DNA from: Kineosporia mesophila
Lineage (GTDB): Bacteria > Actinomycetota > Actinomycetes > Actinomycetales > Kineosporiaceae
NCBI RefSeq assembly: GCF_021129235.1
Contig: NZ_JAJOMA010000003.1
Coordinates: forward strand, 186,001 to 250,000
DNA: 64,000 nucleotides
Reading direction: 5' to 3'
Both the position numbers and the translations under genes were made by a program. Every line of letters starts with the position of its first letter. The stretch's first letter is position 1. Under the pieces are notes generated by a model. The model saw nothing but the letters and a program-made list of their open reading frames with translations, was not told the DNA's origin and did not search any database. This document shows positions 28,167 through 35,909 of this stretch, piece by piece.

Positions 28167-28185
28167 TTAGGTAAGGCTTACCTAT
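28167..28185. promoter_or_regulatory. IdeR/DtxR iron box between rpsD and the DUF2470 gene
   Basis: TTAGGTAAGGCTTACCTAT matches the 19-bp DtxR/IdeR consensus TTAGGTTAGGCTAACCTAA at 16 positions and is nearly a perfect palindrome. It sits in the 55-bp gap between the divergent starts of rpsD (28146) and the DUF2470 gene (28202), 16 nt before the latter. Iron-loaded IdeR binding here would be expected to repress the DUF2470 gene and might also affect rpsD. Confidence 0.85.
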
Positions 28186-28201
28186 GTTGCTGGAGGCGCA
28201 A

Positions 28202-28942
28202 GTGGACACCCGCACGCACACCCCCACCCGCCCGTCACAGGCGGAAAGAGCTCGAACTGTTCTGGCCGCGGCCGCCTCGGTGTCGGTCCGGTGGGACGGC
28301 GGTCGCGTTGACCTTCTCGGATGTCATCACGACGACCCGATGGGCGACGTGATCCTAACGCTAGAGACAAGCAGCACGTTAGCTCGGGCTGCTCAGGCAG
28401 CCCGAGGAACTTCCGAGGAAGATATTCCAGTCACCGTAGAGCTTACCGAACTCTGCGCGGTCAGTGTGCGCGACCGGGTCCGGTCACGCGTCTGCCTGGG
28501 TGGCTGGATGTCGCTCGCCCACCCCGCCCCACCGGGCCGGGCCGCCTCGACCGGGTCCGTCGGCCTGCGGATCGACGTGGCCGAAGTCATGCTCGAGGAG
28601 GACGGCCGCCACGACTGGGTCACCGTGGAGGACTACCGGCGCAGCGAGCCGGACCCCCTCCACCTCGGCGCCGCCGACCAGCTCCAGCACCTCGTCGCCC
28701 ATCATCCGGACGCGATCGTCACGCTGTCCCGGCTCTGCGAGCCCGAGGCGATGCTCGGGGTGATCAGGGTGATGCCGATCGCCCTCGACCGCTACGGCAT
28801 CGTGCTGCGGGTCGAGAAGCTCCGCGACCACACGGACGTCCGCCTGGCGTTTCGCCGCCGGGTCGACTCCGGCACGGAGGCGGCCGCCGAGCTACGACAT
28901 CTCCTGGCCGAGGGGAGCCGCCGCCGGCCGTGCGCCCGATGA
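28202..28942 (+). CDS. DUF2470 domain protein, iron-regulated
   Basis: A 246-residue protein matching the actinobacterial DUF2470 family: an N-terminal flavin-reductase-like split-barrel part (SQAERARTVLAAAASVSVRWDG) and a C-terminal DUF2470 part (EADQLQHLVAHHPD-like: AADQLQHLVAHHPDAI). DUF2470 is found at the C-terminus of HugZ-type haem oxygenases, so a haem or iron link is plausible but unproven. GTG at 28202 is chosen over ATG 28184 because GGAGG lies 5 nt upstream and the earlier ATG falls inside the iron box. Ferritin follows 54 bp downstream in the same direction. Confidence 0.82.
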   Translation: MDTRTHTPTRPSQAERARTVLAAAASVSVRWDGGRVDLLGCHHDDPMGDVILTLETSSTLARAAQAARGTSEEDIPVTVELTELCAVSVRDRVRSRVCLGGWMSLAHPAPPGRAASTGSVGLRIDVAEVMLEEDGRHDWVTVEDYRRSEPDPLHLGAADQLQHLVAHHPDAIVTLSRLCEPEAMLGVIRVMPIALDRYGIVLRVEKLRDHTDVRLAFRRRVDSGTEAAAELRHLLAEGSRRRPCAR

Positions 28943-28996
28943 CCGGTCTAGGGTGAAAAACTTCCCGATCGTCCCCGGACCGAAGGCGGAAGAGCC

Positions 28997-29533
28997 ATGT
29001 CGGACAAGGAATCGCCGTTCGTCACCCTGCTCCAGGAGCAGATCAACCACGAGTTCACCGCCCAGCAGCAGTACGTCGCCCTGGCGGTGTGGTTCGACGC
29101 ACGCGATCTTCCGCAGCTGGCCGGGTTCTACTACCGGCAGGCCGTCGAGGAGCGCAACCACGCGATGATGATGGTCAAGTACCTCCTGGACCGGGACATC
29201 CCGCCGCGGATCCCCGGCTTCGGCAACATCCGCAACGACTTCGGCGAGCCGACCGAACTGGTGGCCCTGGCCCTCGCCCAGGAAGAGACCGTCACCCGCC
29301 AGATCGAGGCGCTGTTCAAGGCGGCCCGGGACGGCGGTGACTTCCTGGGCGAGCAGTTCATGCTCTGGTTCCTCAAGGAGCAGGTCGAGGAGGTCGCCTC
29401 GATGCAGACGCTGCTGACCATCTGCGAGCGGGCCGGCACCGACTACTTCAAGATCGAGGACTTCGTGGCCCGGGAGACCGGGTCCGAGCCGGCCGACCCG
29501 TCCGCCCCGGCCGTGGCCGGGGGAGCTCTGTAA
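28997..29533 (+). CDS. Bacterial ferritin
   Basis: A 178-residue four-helix iron-storage protein that forms a 24-subunit shell. Ferroxidase-site features are present: Glu in NHEFTAQQQY (helix A), the E-x-x-H pair in EERNHAM (helix B), and Glu/Gln residues in ALAQEETVTRQ and FLKEQVEEV. No haem-binding Met as in bacterioferritin is evident. A short acidic/Ala tail follows helix E. ATG at 28997 has GGAAG close upstream. No separate iron box was found in the 54 bp before it; it may be read from the DUF2470 promoter as well as its own. Confidence 0.93.
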   Translation: MSDKESPFVTLLQEQINHEFTAQQQYVALAVWFDARDLPQLAGFYYRQAVEERNHAMMMVKYLLDRDIPPRIPGFGNIRNDFGEPTELVALALAQEETVTRQIEALFKAARDGGDFLGEQFMLWFLKEQVEEVASMQTLLTICERAGTDYFKIEDFVARETGSEPADPSAPAVAGGAL

Positions 29534-29587
29534 CCACAAGTGCATCAAACAATCCCAAAGTATTACAGGTAGGCTGTAGACGGACAG

Positions 29588-29619
29588 AGCGGGGCGTCTG
29601 TAATGCTGGGCGCCCCGCT
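29588..29619. terminator. Hairpin after ferritin
   Basis: AGCGGGGCG (29588-29596) pairs with CGCCCCGCT (29611-29619), 55 nt past the ferritin stop. No U-tract. Confidence 0.55.
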
Positions 29620-29705
29620 CCTCGCGTTCCCCCACTCCCGTTCGCCCTTGCTCGTACTGCCCTGCCGTCCGGCCTGCCGTCGAACCGTCGAAGGATTCCC
29701 CCCAG

Positions 29706-30116
29706 ATGACCCAGCGCTCCGCCCTGACCCCGCCGGACTCCCCGGCACCCACCCTGCCCTTCTCCGCCGGCGTGCGGGCGGGTAACACCGTGCAGGTCTC
29801 GGGTCAGGGCCCGACCGACCCCGCGACCGGTGAGTTCGTGCACCAGGGCGATGTGAAGGCCCAGACCCTGCGGGTGCTGGAGAACGTCGAGGCCGTGCTC
29901 AGCGCCGGTGGCGCCACGTTCGACGACGTGATCATGCTGCGCGTCTACCTCACCACCCGCGACCACTTCAGCGCGATGAACGAGGCCTACGCCGAATACC
30001 TCACCGCCCGCTGCGAGAGCGGCGTGCTGCCCTCGCGCACCACGGTGATGGTCGGCCTGCCCCACCCCGACATGCTGGTGGAGATCGACGCCCTGGCCGT
30101 CGTCGTCCGGAGCTGA
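29706..30116 (+). CDS. RidA family (YjgF/UK114) enamine/imine deaminase
   Basis: A 136-residue trimeric RidA-fold protein. RidA hydrolyses reactive 2-aminoacrylate-type enamines to protect PLP enzymes. The catalytic arginine context LPSRTTVMVGL is present, as are the VSGQGPTDP and QTLRVLENVEAVL blocks. ATG at 29706 has AAGGA 9 nt upstream. The next gene, a CoA ligase, starts 12 nt after its stop, so the two are probably cotranscribed. Confidence 0.9.
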   Translation: MTQRSALTPPDSPAPTLPFSAGVRAGNTVQVSGQGPTDPATGEFVHQGDVKAQTLRVLENVEAVLSAGGATFDDVIMLRVYLTTRDHFSAMNEAYAEYLTARCESGVLPSRTTVMVGLPHPDMLVEIDALAVVVRS

Positions 30117-30128
30117 TGAACTGACCGG

Positions 30129-31502
30129 ATGCCGCTGCTCACCTCGCTGACCGAGACCGTCACCGACCCGGGCGACGCCGTGCGGATCGGCGCGGTGGGC
30201 CTGGGCCGTGAGCAACTGCTGGCGGCCGCCACCGCGGTCGCCGACCGGGTGGCGGGGGCGAAGGCAGTGGCGATCGAGGCCACCGCGGACGCCCGCACGG
30301 TCACCGGCATCGTCGGCTGCCTGCTGGCGGGCGTGCCGGTGGTGCCCGTGCCCCCGGACAGCGGCGACACCGAGCGCGCGCACATCCTGCGTGACGGCGG
30401 CGCCGACCTCGTCCTCGATCCACAGACGATCGATCTGGGGGCGAAGGGCACGGGCAGCCACCCCGACCCCGCGCCCGACCGCATCGCGCTGATTCTCTAC
30501 ACCAGCGGCACCACCGGAGCCCCCAAGGGCGTACCGGTCACCCACGCCGCGATCGCCGCCGGTCTGGACTCCCTGGCCCAGGCCTGGGACTGGACCCCGG
30601 ACGACACCCTCGTCCACGGACTGCCGATCTTCCACGTGCACGGCCTGGTACTGGGTGTCCTGGGCCCTCTGCGTCACGGGTCCCGGCTGGTGCACACGGT
30701 GCGCCCGAAACCCACCGAGTACGCCCGGGCCGCCGTGGAACAGCAGGGTTCGCTGTTCTTCGGCGTGCCCACGGTGTGGTCGCGGGTCGCCGCCGACCTG
30801 GCATCGGCCACCGCCCTGCGCCGGGCCCGGCTCCTGGTCTCGGGCAGCGCTCCCCTGCCGGCCCCGGTGTTCGGCCGGGTCGAGGAGCTCACCGGGCACC
30901 GTCCGGTGGAGCGCTACGGCATGACCGAGACCCTGATCACGGTGAGCAGCCGGGCCGACGGCGAGCGCCGTCCGGGTCTGGTCGGCGTCCCGCTGTCCGG
31001 CGTGCGTACCCGATTGGTGGACGACGAGGGCTGCCCCCTGCCCCACGACGGCGAGGCCGTCGGTGAGCTCCAGGTCCATGGCCCCACCGTGTTCGGCGGT
31101 TACCTCGGCCGTCCGGACGCGAACGCGTCCGCCTTCACGCCCGACGGCTGGTTCCGCACGGGCGACGTCGCCACGATCCACCCCGACGGCTGGCACCGCA
31201 TCGTCGGGCGGGCGTCCACCGATCTGATCAAGAGTGGCGGTTACCGTATCGGTGCCGGTGAGATCGAGGACGTTCTGCTCGCCCTGGCGGGCGTGCGCGA
31301 GGCCGCGGTGGTCGGGGTTCCCGATGACGATCTGGGCGAGCGCATCGTGGCTTTCGTGGTCGGCGAGGGTCTGACCGCGCAGCCGGTCATCGATCACGTG
31401 GCGCGGCAGCTGTCGGTGCACAAGCGGCCGCGTGAGGTCGTGTTCCTGCCCGAGCTGCCGCGTAATGCCATGGGCAAGGTGGTGAAGCAGCTGCTCGGTT
31501 AG
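30129..31502 (+). CDS. matB: Acyl-CoA synthetase, malonyl-CoA synthetase (MatB)-like
   Basis: A 457-residue ANL-superfamily ligase that joins a carboxylate to CoA via an acyl-adenylate. Seen: P-loop YTSGTTGAPKG (about 128), the MatB-like block LPIFHVHGLVLG, the YGMTET motif, hinge region IVGRASTDLIKSGGYRIGAGEIED and the catalytic Lys near the end (NAMGKVVKQ). These blocks are strikingly like Streptomyces MatB, which makes malonyl- or methylmalonyl-CoA. A different short dicarboxylate is possible. ATG at 30129 follows the RidA stop. Confidence 0.8.
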   Translation: MPLLTSLTETVTDPGDAVRIGAVGLGREQLLAAATAVADRVAGAKAVAIEATADARTVTGIVGCLLAGVPVVPVPPDSGDTERAHILRDGGADLVLDPQTIDLGAKGTGSHPDPAPDRIALILYTSGTTGAPKGVPVTHAAIAAGLDSLAQAWDWTPDDTLVHGLPIFHVHGLVLGVLGPLRHGSRLVHTVRPKPTEYARAAVEQQGSLFFGVPTVWSRVAADLASATALRRARLLVSGSAPLPAPVFGRVEELTGHRPVERYGMTETLITVSSRADGERRPGLVGVPLSGVRTRLVDDEGCPLPHDGEAVGELQVHGPTVFGGYLGRPDANASAFTPDGWFRTGDVATIHPDGWHRIVGRASTDLIKSGGYRIGAGEIEDVLLALAGVREAAVVGVPDDDLGERIVAFVVGEGLTAQPVIDHVARQLSVHKRPREVVFLPELPRNAMGKVVKQLLG

Positions 31503-31513
31503 GATCACTGCAT

Positions 31514-32452
31514 GTGAGAGACATCGCCATCTTCTCCGGCAGCGCCCACGTCGAGCTGGCGGAGGAAATCTGCCAGTACCTCTCCGTGCCGCTCCTTCCC
31601 TCGCGCACCTCACGCTTCGCGAACGACTGCCTCGAGGTCCAGTTGCAGGCCAACTGCCGCGAGCGTGACGTGTACCTGATCCAGCCGCTGGTTCCGCCGG
31701 TGCAGGACAATCTGGTCGAGCTGCTCCTGCTGCTCGACGCCGCCCGGGGGGCATCGGCCGCGCGCACCACCGTGGTGATGCCGCACTACGCCTACGCGCG
31801 CTCGGACAAGAAGGACGCCCCGCGCATCTCGATCGGTGGCCGTCTGGTCGCCGATCTGCTCAGCACCGCGGGGGCGGGGCGGGTCCTGACGATGACGCTG
31901 CACTCCCCCCAGGTGCACGGATTCTTCAGCGTCCCGGTCGATCACCTGCACGCTCTGCGGGAACTCGCGGCGCACTTCCAGCCGAACGACCTGTCCAACA
32001 CCGTCGTCGTCTCCCCCGACCTCGGTAACGCCAAGGCCGCCACGGCTTTCGCGCGCATCCTCGGGGTGCCGGTCGCGGCGGGCGCCAAGCAGCGCTTCTC
32101 CGACGACAAGGTCGTCATCACCGACATCATCGGCGACGTCCGGGGCCGCGACGTCATCGTCCTGGACGACGAGATCGCCAAGGGCAGCACCATTCTCGAG
32201 CTGCTCGACCGTCTGCGCGAGCGGGACGTGGGGCAGATCCGGGTGGCCTGCACGCACGGCCTGTTCTCCTCCGGCGCGCTCGACAAGCTCCAGGCCCAGG
32301 ACGACGTGCTCGAGGTGGTCTGCACCAACACCGTGCCGATCGGCAAGGACAAACACGTACCCAAGCTCACGGTGCTGTCGATCGCCCCCGCTCTCGCCGA
32401 GGCGATCCGCCGCATCCACAACGGCGAGTCGGTGTCGTCGCTGTTCCACTGA
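31514..32452 (+). CDS. Ribose-phosphate pyrophosphokinase paralogue
   Basis: A 312-residue member of the PRPP synthetase family, which transfers pyrophosphate from ATP to ribose 5-phosphate. The N-terminal half is canonical (IFSGSAHVELAEEI, VMPHYAYARSDKKDAPR). The C-terminal half departs from the housekeeping enzyme: the PRPP loop is VIVLDDEIAKGSTI instead of DDMIDTGGT, and the flexible-loop region reads GAKQRFSDDK rather than a KRR-type motif. It is probably a paralogue of altered activity, with the main prs gene elsewhere. GTG at 31514 lies 11 nt past matB; TAGGAT (31500-31505) could be an internal promoter giving a nearly leaderless mRNA. Confidence 0.8.
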   Translation: MRDIAIFSGSAHVELAEEICQYLSVPLLPSRTSRFANDCLEVQLQANCRERDVYLIQPLVPPVQDNLVELLLLLDAARGASAARTTVVMPHYAYARSDKKDAPRISIGGRLVADLLSTAGAGRVLTMTLHSPQVHGFFSVPVDHLHALRELAAHFQPNDLSNTVVVSPDLGNAKAATAFARILGVPVAAGAKQRFSDDKVVITDIIGDVRGRDVIVLDDEIAKGSTILELLDRLRERDVGQIRVACTHGLFSSGALDKLQAQDDVLEVVCTNTVPIGKDKHVPKLTVLSIAPALAEAIRRIHNGESVSSLFH

Positions 32453-32488
32453 CCTTCATGAATTGAGGACGATGCCGGGCGCGGGTTT

Positions 32489-32509
32489 CCGGGGTGGGGT
32501 CAACCCCGG
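32489..32509. terminator. Hairpin between convergent genes
   Basis: CCGGGGT (32489-32495) pairs with ACCCCGG (32503-32509) around a 7-nt loop, between the convergent stops at 32452 and 32518. Confidence 0.55.
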
Positions 32510-32517
32510 CGGCCCGT

Positions 32518-33987
32518 TCAGTACCCCCGGTAGACCTGGTCGGCGGCGTCCGGGTCGGGGAGGTAGTCCTCCCAGTCGGCGTTGGCGAGGCTGAGGTTCG
32601 CGAAGATCGAGTAGAGCTCGTCGGCGGTCGCCCGCAGGGTGCGGCTGACCCCCTCGACCGGCTCGTAGTCCTCGCTCGCCTCCGGCAGATCGGGGTTCAC
32701 CACCAGCACCGGGTAGTCCTCGCCGGTCAGGGCCTCGTGGTCGGCGATGAAGACGATCGCGATCTCGTCCCGGTTCGGCACGGCGGCCAGCACCTCGTCC
32801 GGTGTGGCACCGGCCCACCCCGGGTCGTCCACGGGCACCGTCTCGCTGTCCTCGAACAGGTCGCCCTGGCTGCTCGCCGCGTGGAACAGGGCGGCCCAGG
32901 CCTCGTCGTCGGAGTAGTCGGTGCGGACCAGCACGAACTCCTGGGCGGGAAGCGGGGGCCGCCCGGGCGGGGCGACGACGACCTCCGGCTCGGGCGATTC
33001 CGCGAGGGAGGCCGGCACCAGACCGCCGAGCACCGGGCCGTTCACGTCGTCGGCCGTGGGCGTGACGCCGGCGACCAGGCCGACGAACTCCAGGCCGGCG
33101 CACGAGGCGATCCAGTCGACGTTGCCCTTCAGATGGGGCTCCACGTCGGCCTCACCGGCGGCGCGCAGCAGCTCGGGCCGGTTCATCCCGATGCGGCGCC
33201 TGGGTCGCTCCTCGCGCAGGTGGCTCACGGTCGCGCCGTCGACGTGCATCGACCATTCCTCGCTCCCGCCGCAGCCGGGCCGGCGGGACTCCCGGACGGC
33301 GGTGGTCCCGGTGGAGAGCGGGTCGCCCGGCAGCCCCGGCGCCCCGGCCATCAGCAGGGTGTGCGGGCCCAGCGCGACGGCCGCGACCGGGATCCGGTCG
33401 CCGCGCCGGGCCTGGAGTTCCTGCCAGGTGGTCGTGACCTGTTCCTCCCCCGCCAGACCCCAGCGGCCCAGCGCCCGGTCCGGGCTCACATCCCGCACCA
33501 CCGCGACGGTGTAGCCGTGCTCCGGTGCCAGGGAATCGAAAAGGGCCGCGAGCCGGTGCTGCCGATCGGGAGCCGGGCCCTCCTCACGGGGAGCCGGGGG
33601 CTCGTAGGGCGGGAACGGGTCGTAGGACGGCGCGGTGCCGCTGCTCCAGACCGTGGCCCCGTCGGAGTCGAGCAGCACCACGTCACCGGCGTCGGTCAGC
33701 CGCAGCAGCACGGCGCCACGCCCGGCCGTACCGGCGCTCCAGCCCCGGTCGCGGTGGTGGTTGCGCACCATCAGGTCGCCGTCCAGACCGAACACCAGGG
33801 TGCTCTGGCCGTAGACGTTGTCGCCCGGAACCGTCCACAGCGTGGTGCCGGTGGCCTCGTCGGTCAGCTCGGTACCACCGCCGTACCGGGCGTTGCGCAG
33901 CACGAACCGCCCGGAGGGCGATGTCAGGGCGGACCGGTTCAGGAACTGCCCCGGCCGGAGCTCGGATCTACGGGTCATACCTGTCAT
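32518..33987 (-). CDS. B-lectin / DUF6461 / DUF6924 fusion protein
   Basis: A 489-residue three-part protein. Residues about 8-120 resemble a bulb-type mannose-binding lectin (LRPGQFLNRSALTSPSGRFVL, LWTVPGDN, VLLDSDGATVWSSG). The middle (about 160-290) has DUF6461 features (YTVAVVRDVSPDRAL, VAALGPHTLLM-type block, FVGLVAGV). The C-terminal 140 residues match DUF6924 (FVLVRTDYSDDEAW, WAGATPDEVL, LTGEDYPVLVV, YSIFANLSLANADWEDY). Both DUFs are mainly actinobacterial and of unknown function. No signal peptide is seen. The start is uncertain: ATG 33987 and 33978 are both possible and neither has a good ribosome site. It diverges from a MarR regulator gene. Confidence 0.7.
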   Translation of the reverse strand: MTGMTRRSELRPGQFLNRSALTSPSGRFVLRNARYGGGTELTDEATGTTLWTVPGDNVYGQSTLVFGLDGDLMVRNHHRDRGWSAGTAGRGAVLLRLTDAGDVVLLDSDGATVWSSGTAPSYDPFPPYEPPAPREEGPAPDRQHRLAALFDSLAPEHGYTVAVVRDVSPDRALGRWGLAGEEQVTTTWQELQARRGDRIPVAAVALGPHTLLMAGAPGLPGDPLSTGTTAVRESRRPGCGGSEEWSMHVDGATVSHLREERPRRRIGMNRPELLRAAGEADVEPHLKGNVDWIASCAGLEFVGLVAGVTPTADDVNGPVLGGLVPASLAESPEPEVVVAPPGRPPLPAQEFVLVRTDYSDDEAWAALFHAASSQGDLFEDSETVPVDDPGWAGATPDEVLAAVPNRDEIAIVFIADHEALTGEDYPVLVVNPDLPEASEDYEPVEGVSRTLRATADELYSIFANLSLANADWEDYLPDPDAADQVYRGY

Positions 33988-34037
33988 AGCTGGTCCACGG
34001 ACCGGTGGGCGCCGACCGTTCAGGCCGCCCATTTGGG

Positions 34038-34047
34038 TGAGCGCTCA
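34038..34047. promoter_or_regulatory. Palindrome between the lectin fusion and MarR genes
   Basis: TGAGCGCTCA is a perfect 10-bp palindrome midway between the divergent starts (33987 and 34091). It could be the operator of the adjacent MarR regulator. Confidence 0.35.
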
Positions 34048-34078
34048 ACCTTCTCGCGCGCAGCGGGACACCGAAAGG

Positions 34079-34090
34079 TACGATGCACGC
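34079..34090 (+). promoter_or_regulatory. -10 box for a leaderless marR mRNA
   Basis: TACGAT (34079-34084) is followed by exactly 6 nt and then the ATG at 34091. There is no usable ribosome site, which supports a leaderless transcript. Confidence 0.5.
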
Positions 34091-34633
34091 ATGACGGAAC
34101 CCCGGTGGCTGGATCAGGACGAGCACCACACCTGGCGCTCGTACCTGGCTGCGACCAGGCTTCTCAGCGCCCAGCTCGATCGCGAACTGCAGCGCGACAG
34201 CGGCATCCCGCAGTCGTACTACGAAATCTTGGTGCGGCTGTCCGAGTCGCCCGACCGCCGCCTGCGCATGAGCGACCTGGCCGAGGTCAGCGATTCCTCC
34301 CGCAGCCGCCTCTCGCACGCGGTGGCGCGGCTCGTGGCCAACGGCTGGGTGGAGCGCGAGAGCTGCCCGACCGACCGCCGGGGCGCGTTCGCCGTGCTCA
34401 CCGACGCCGGCTTCGAGGCCCTCACCAACGCCGCCCCCGCCCACGTCAGCAGTGTGCGCAGCCACCTGTTCGACCGGCTCAGCCGCGAGCAGATGCTCCA
34501 GCTCGGTGAGATCACCGACGCGATCGTGGCCGGGCTGCGCGAGAGCTCCGTCGAGATCGAGCAGGAGTGCACCTCGCGTCAGCACGAGCGGGGTGTCCTG
34601 CACGAAGAGCAGCCACCCTCCCGGGTGGCCTGA
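34091..34633 (+). CDS. MarR-family transcriptional regulator
   Basis: A 180-residue winged-helix regulator. The DNA-binding core spans about residues 35-105 (ILVRLSESPDRRLRMSDLAEVSDSSRSRLSHAVARLVANGWVERE, read in pieces) followed by the wing CPTDRRGAFAVLTDAG. Helices at both ends form the dimer interface. The C-terminal 25 residues are polar and probably disordered. It is divergent from the lectin/DUF6461/DUF6924 gene, which it may regulate through the palindrome at 34038-34047. Confidence 0.88.
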   Translation: MTEPRWLDQDEHHTWRSYLAATRLLSAQLDRELQRDSGIPQSYYEILVRLSESPDRRLRMSDLAEVSDSSRSRLSHAVARLVANGWVERESCPTDRRGAFAVLTDAGFEALTNAAPAHVSSVRSHLFDRLSREQMLQLGEITDAIVAGLRESSVEIEQECTSRQHERGVLHEEQPPSRVA

Positions 34634-34821
34634 GCGCGCAGGCGCACCGTCGTCCGTTGTTGGACCGTTTTGGATGCCGCCGCGCTGGCTGGTACCGATC
34701 TGAGCCGACTGGACCCGATCGTCCACCGGCCCAGAACCGGCGAGGTGGACACATCCCGGCGTATTGACAGAGTGTTAACGATGATTGACACGCAGTGATG
34801 GACTGTGGTGCGCCCGGGTCC

Positions 34822-34834
34822 TAGCGTGTCGGAC
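34822..34834 (+). promoter_or_regulatory. -10 box for a leaderless EAL-protein mRNA
   Basis: TAGCGT (34822-34827) is followed by 7 nt and the GTG at 34835. Two TTGACA hexamers lie upstream (34764-34769 and 34785-34790), but not at ideal spacing. The 200 bp before this gene hold nothing else recognised. Confidence 0.45.
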
Positions 34835-35827
34835 GTGACGACTGTCGTTCCGGGGCGCCCCCACGAGGAACCGCCCATCCGCCGGGGATCGTCGGACCTT
34901 GCCGTCATCGCGCCGCGCGTGCCCGAGATCGCCGAGCCGATAGCGCAGACGCTGTCGCGCCCGGCCACGATCCGCAGCATCCACCGGCCGGTCGTGGCGC
35001 TGGCCGACGGCACCTGTCTGGGCTATCAGGCCACCGTGCGGGTCGGCGACTGGGCCGCCCGCTCGGCCGCGCCGTACTTCGAGGCCGCCGCGCAGGCCGG
35101 TCTCTCCGGTCAGCTCGGGGCCCTGGCCCTGCAGGCCGCTGTGCGGGAACGCACCGCCCTGCCCGTGGAGAAGTTCCTCGCCGTGGAGATGGACGCCGAC
35201 GCCCTGACCCACCGCGACGTGCTCGACGTGCTCGACCTCGCGGGCCAGATCAGCGACCTGGTGCTGAGTCTCATCACGCCACACGTCACCCCGGGACATC
35301 CCGCGATCGACGTGCTCTCCGGCCTGCGGGCCCGGGGCCTGCTGCTGGCGGCCGGGGTCGGGGCGGCGGGGCTGGGTGACCTGCTGGCGCTGGAGCACCT
35401 GGTGCCCGACCTGATCCAGATACCCGCCGAGCTGGTGCGCGACGTGCACGAGCACGCGGTGCGCCGGCGCCTGGTGGAGAACGTGGTCGACCTGGCCGAG
35501 GACCTCGGCGCGGCCGTCCTGGCCGAGGACGTCGAGAGTCTGGACGAGGCCAGCGTGCTGCGCGGCTGTGGCGTGCGCCTGGCCTCGGGCTGGCTGTTCG
35601 GGCGCGCCCGGCCGGGTTTCACCCCGCCGTCGCCGGAGGTCTGCGAGTGGCTGCGGGTCTGGAACACCCAGCCCGGGCTGATCCCGCGGCAGGGTGGGGC
35701 GACCCCGGCGTCGCACGAGAGCTGGGACGCGGCCCAGCCTCTCGCGGGTGAACCGGTGGGCGGCCGCTACATCGACCTGGACAGCTACCGCAAGAACGAC
35801 GACACGCAGTGGCCCCGTCCGCTCTGA
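34835..35827 (+). CDS. Catalytically degenerate EAL-domain protein
   Basis: A 330-residue protein with the fold of a cyclic-di-GMP phosphodiesterase (EAL) domain over about residues 40-260. Active-site motifs are eroded: the ExLxR signature is GYQATVR (Glu to Gln), the usual NVS position reads EMD, the DDFG loop is GVGAAG, and DLIKID reads DLIQIP. It therefore probably binds or senses rather than cleaves c-di-GMP, or has lost that role. GTG 34835 is chosen from the -10 spacing; in-frame GTGs at 34826 and 34805 are alternatives. It stands alone before a terminator palindrome. Confidence 0.75.
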   Translation: MTTVVPGRPHEEPPIRRGSSDLAVIAPRVPEIAEPIAQTLSRPATIRSIHRPVVALADGTCLGYQATVRVGDWAARSAAPYFEAAAQAGLSGQLGALALQAAVRERTALPVEKFLAVEMDADALTHRDVLDVLDLAGQISDLVLSLITPHVTPGHPAIDVLSGLRARGLLLAAGVGAAGLGDLLALEHLVPDLIQIPAELVRDVHEHAVRRRLVENVVDLAEDLGAAVLAEDVESLDEASVLRGCGVRLASGWLFGRARPGFTPPSPEVCEWLRVWNTQPGLIPRQGGATPASHESWDAAQPLAGEPVGGRYIDLDSYRKNDDTQWPRPL

Positions 35828-35854
35828 CCCGGCAACCCCCGCCGAGAGCCGGGA

Positions 35855-35898
35855 CGTGCATGGTCACGGGCAGACCCTCCCTACCGTGACCATGCACG
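35855..35898. terminator. Large hairpin between convergent genes
   Basis: CGTGCATGGTCACGG (35855-35869) and CCGTGACCATGCACG (35884-35898) are perfect 15-bp arms with a 14-nt loop, between the EAL-protein stop (35827) and the TrmH-type stop (35910). Confidence 0.7.
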
Positions 35899-35909
35899 AT
35901 CCCGTCGGG

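Noticed and set aside
29570-29588. Possible second iron box (around ACAGGTAGGCTGTAG) after ferritin
   Set aside because: Only the central AGGCT and a few flanking bases match the IdeR consensus, far weaker than the box at 28167-28185.
29448-31754. 768-codon minus-strand frame opposite ridA and matB
   Set aside because: GC shadow; the opposite strand has complete RidA and acyl-CoA synthetase motifs.
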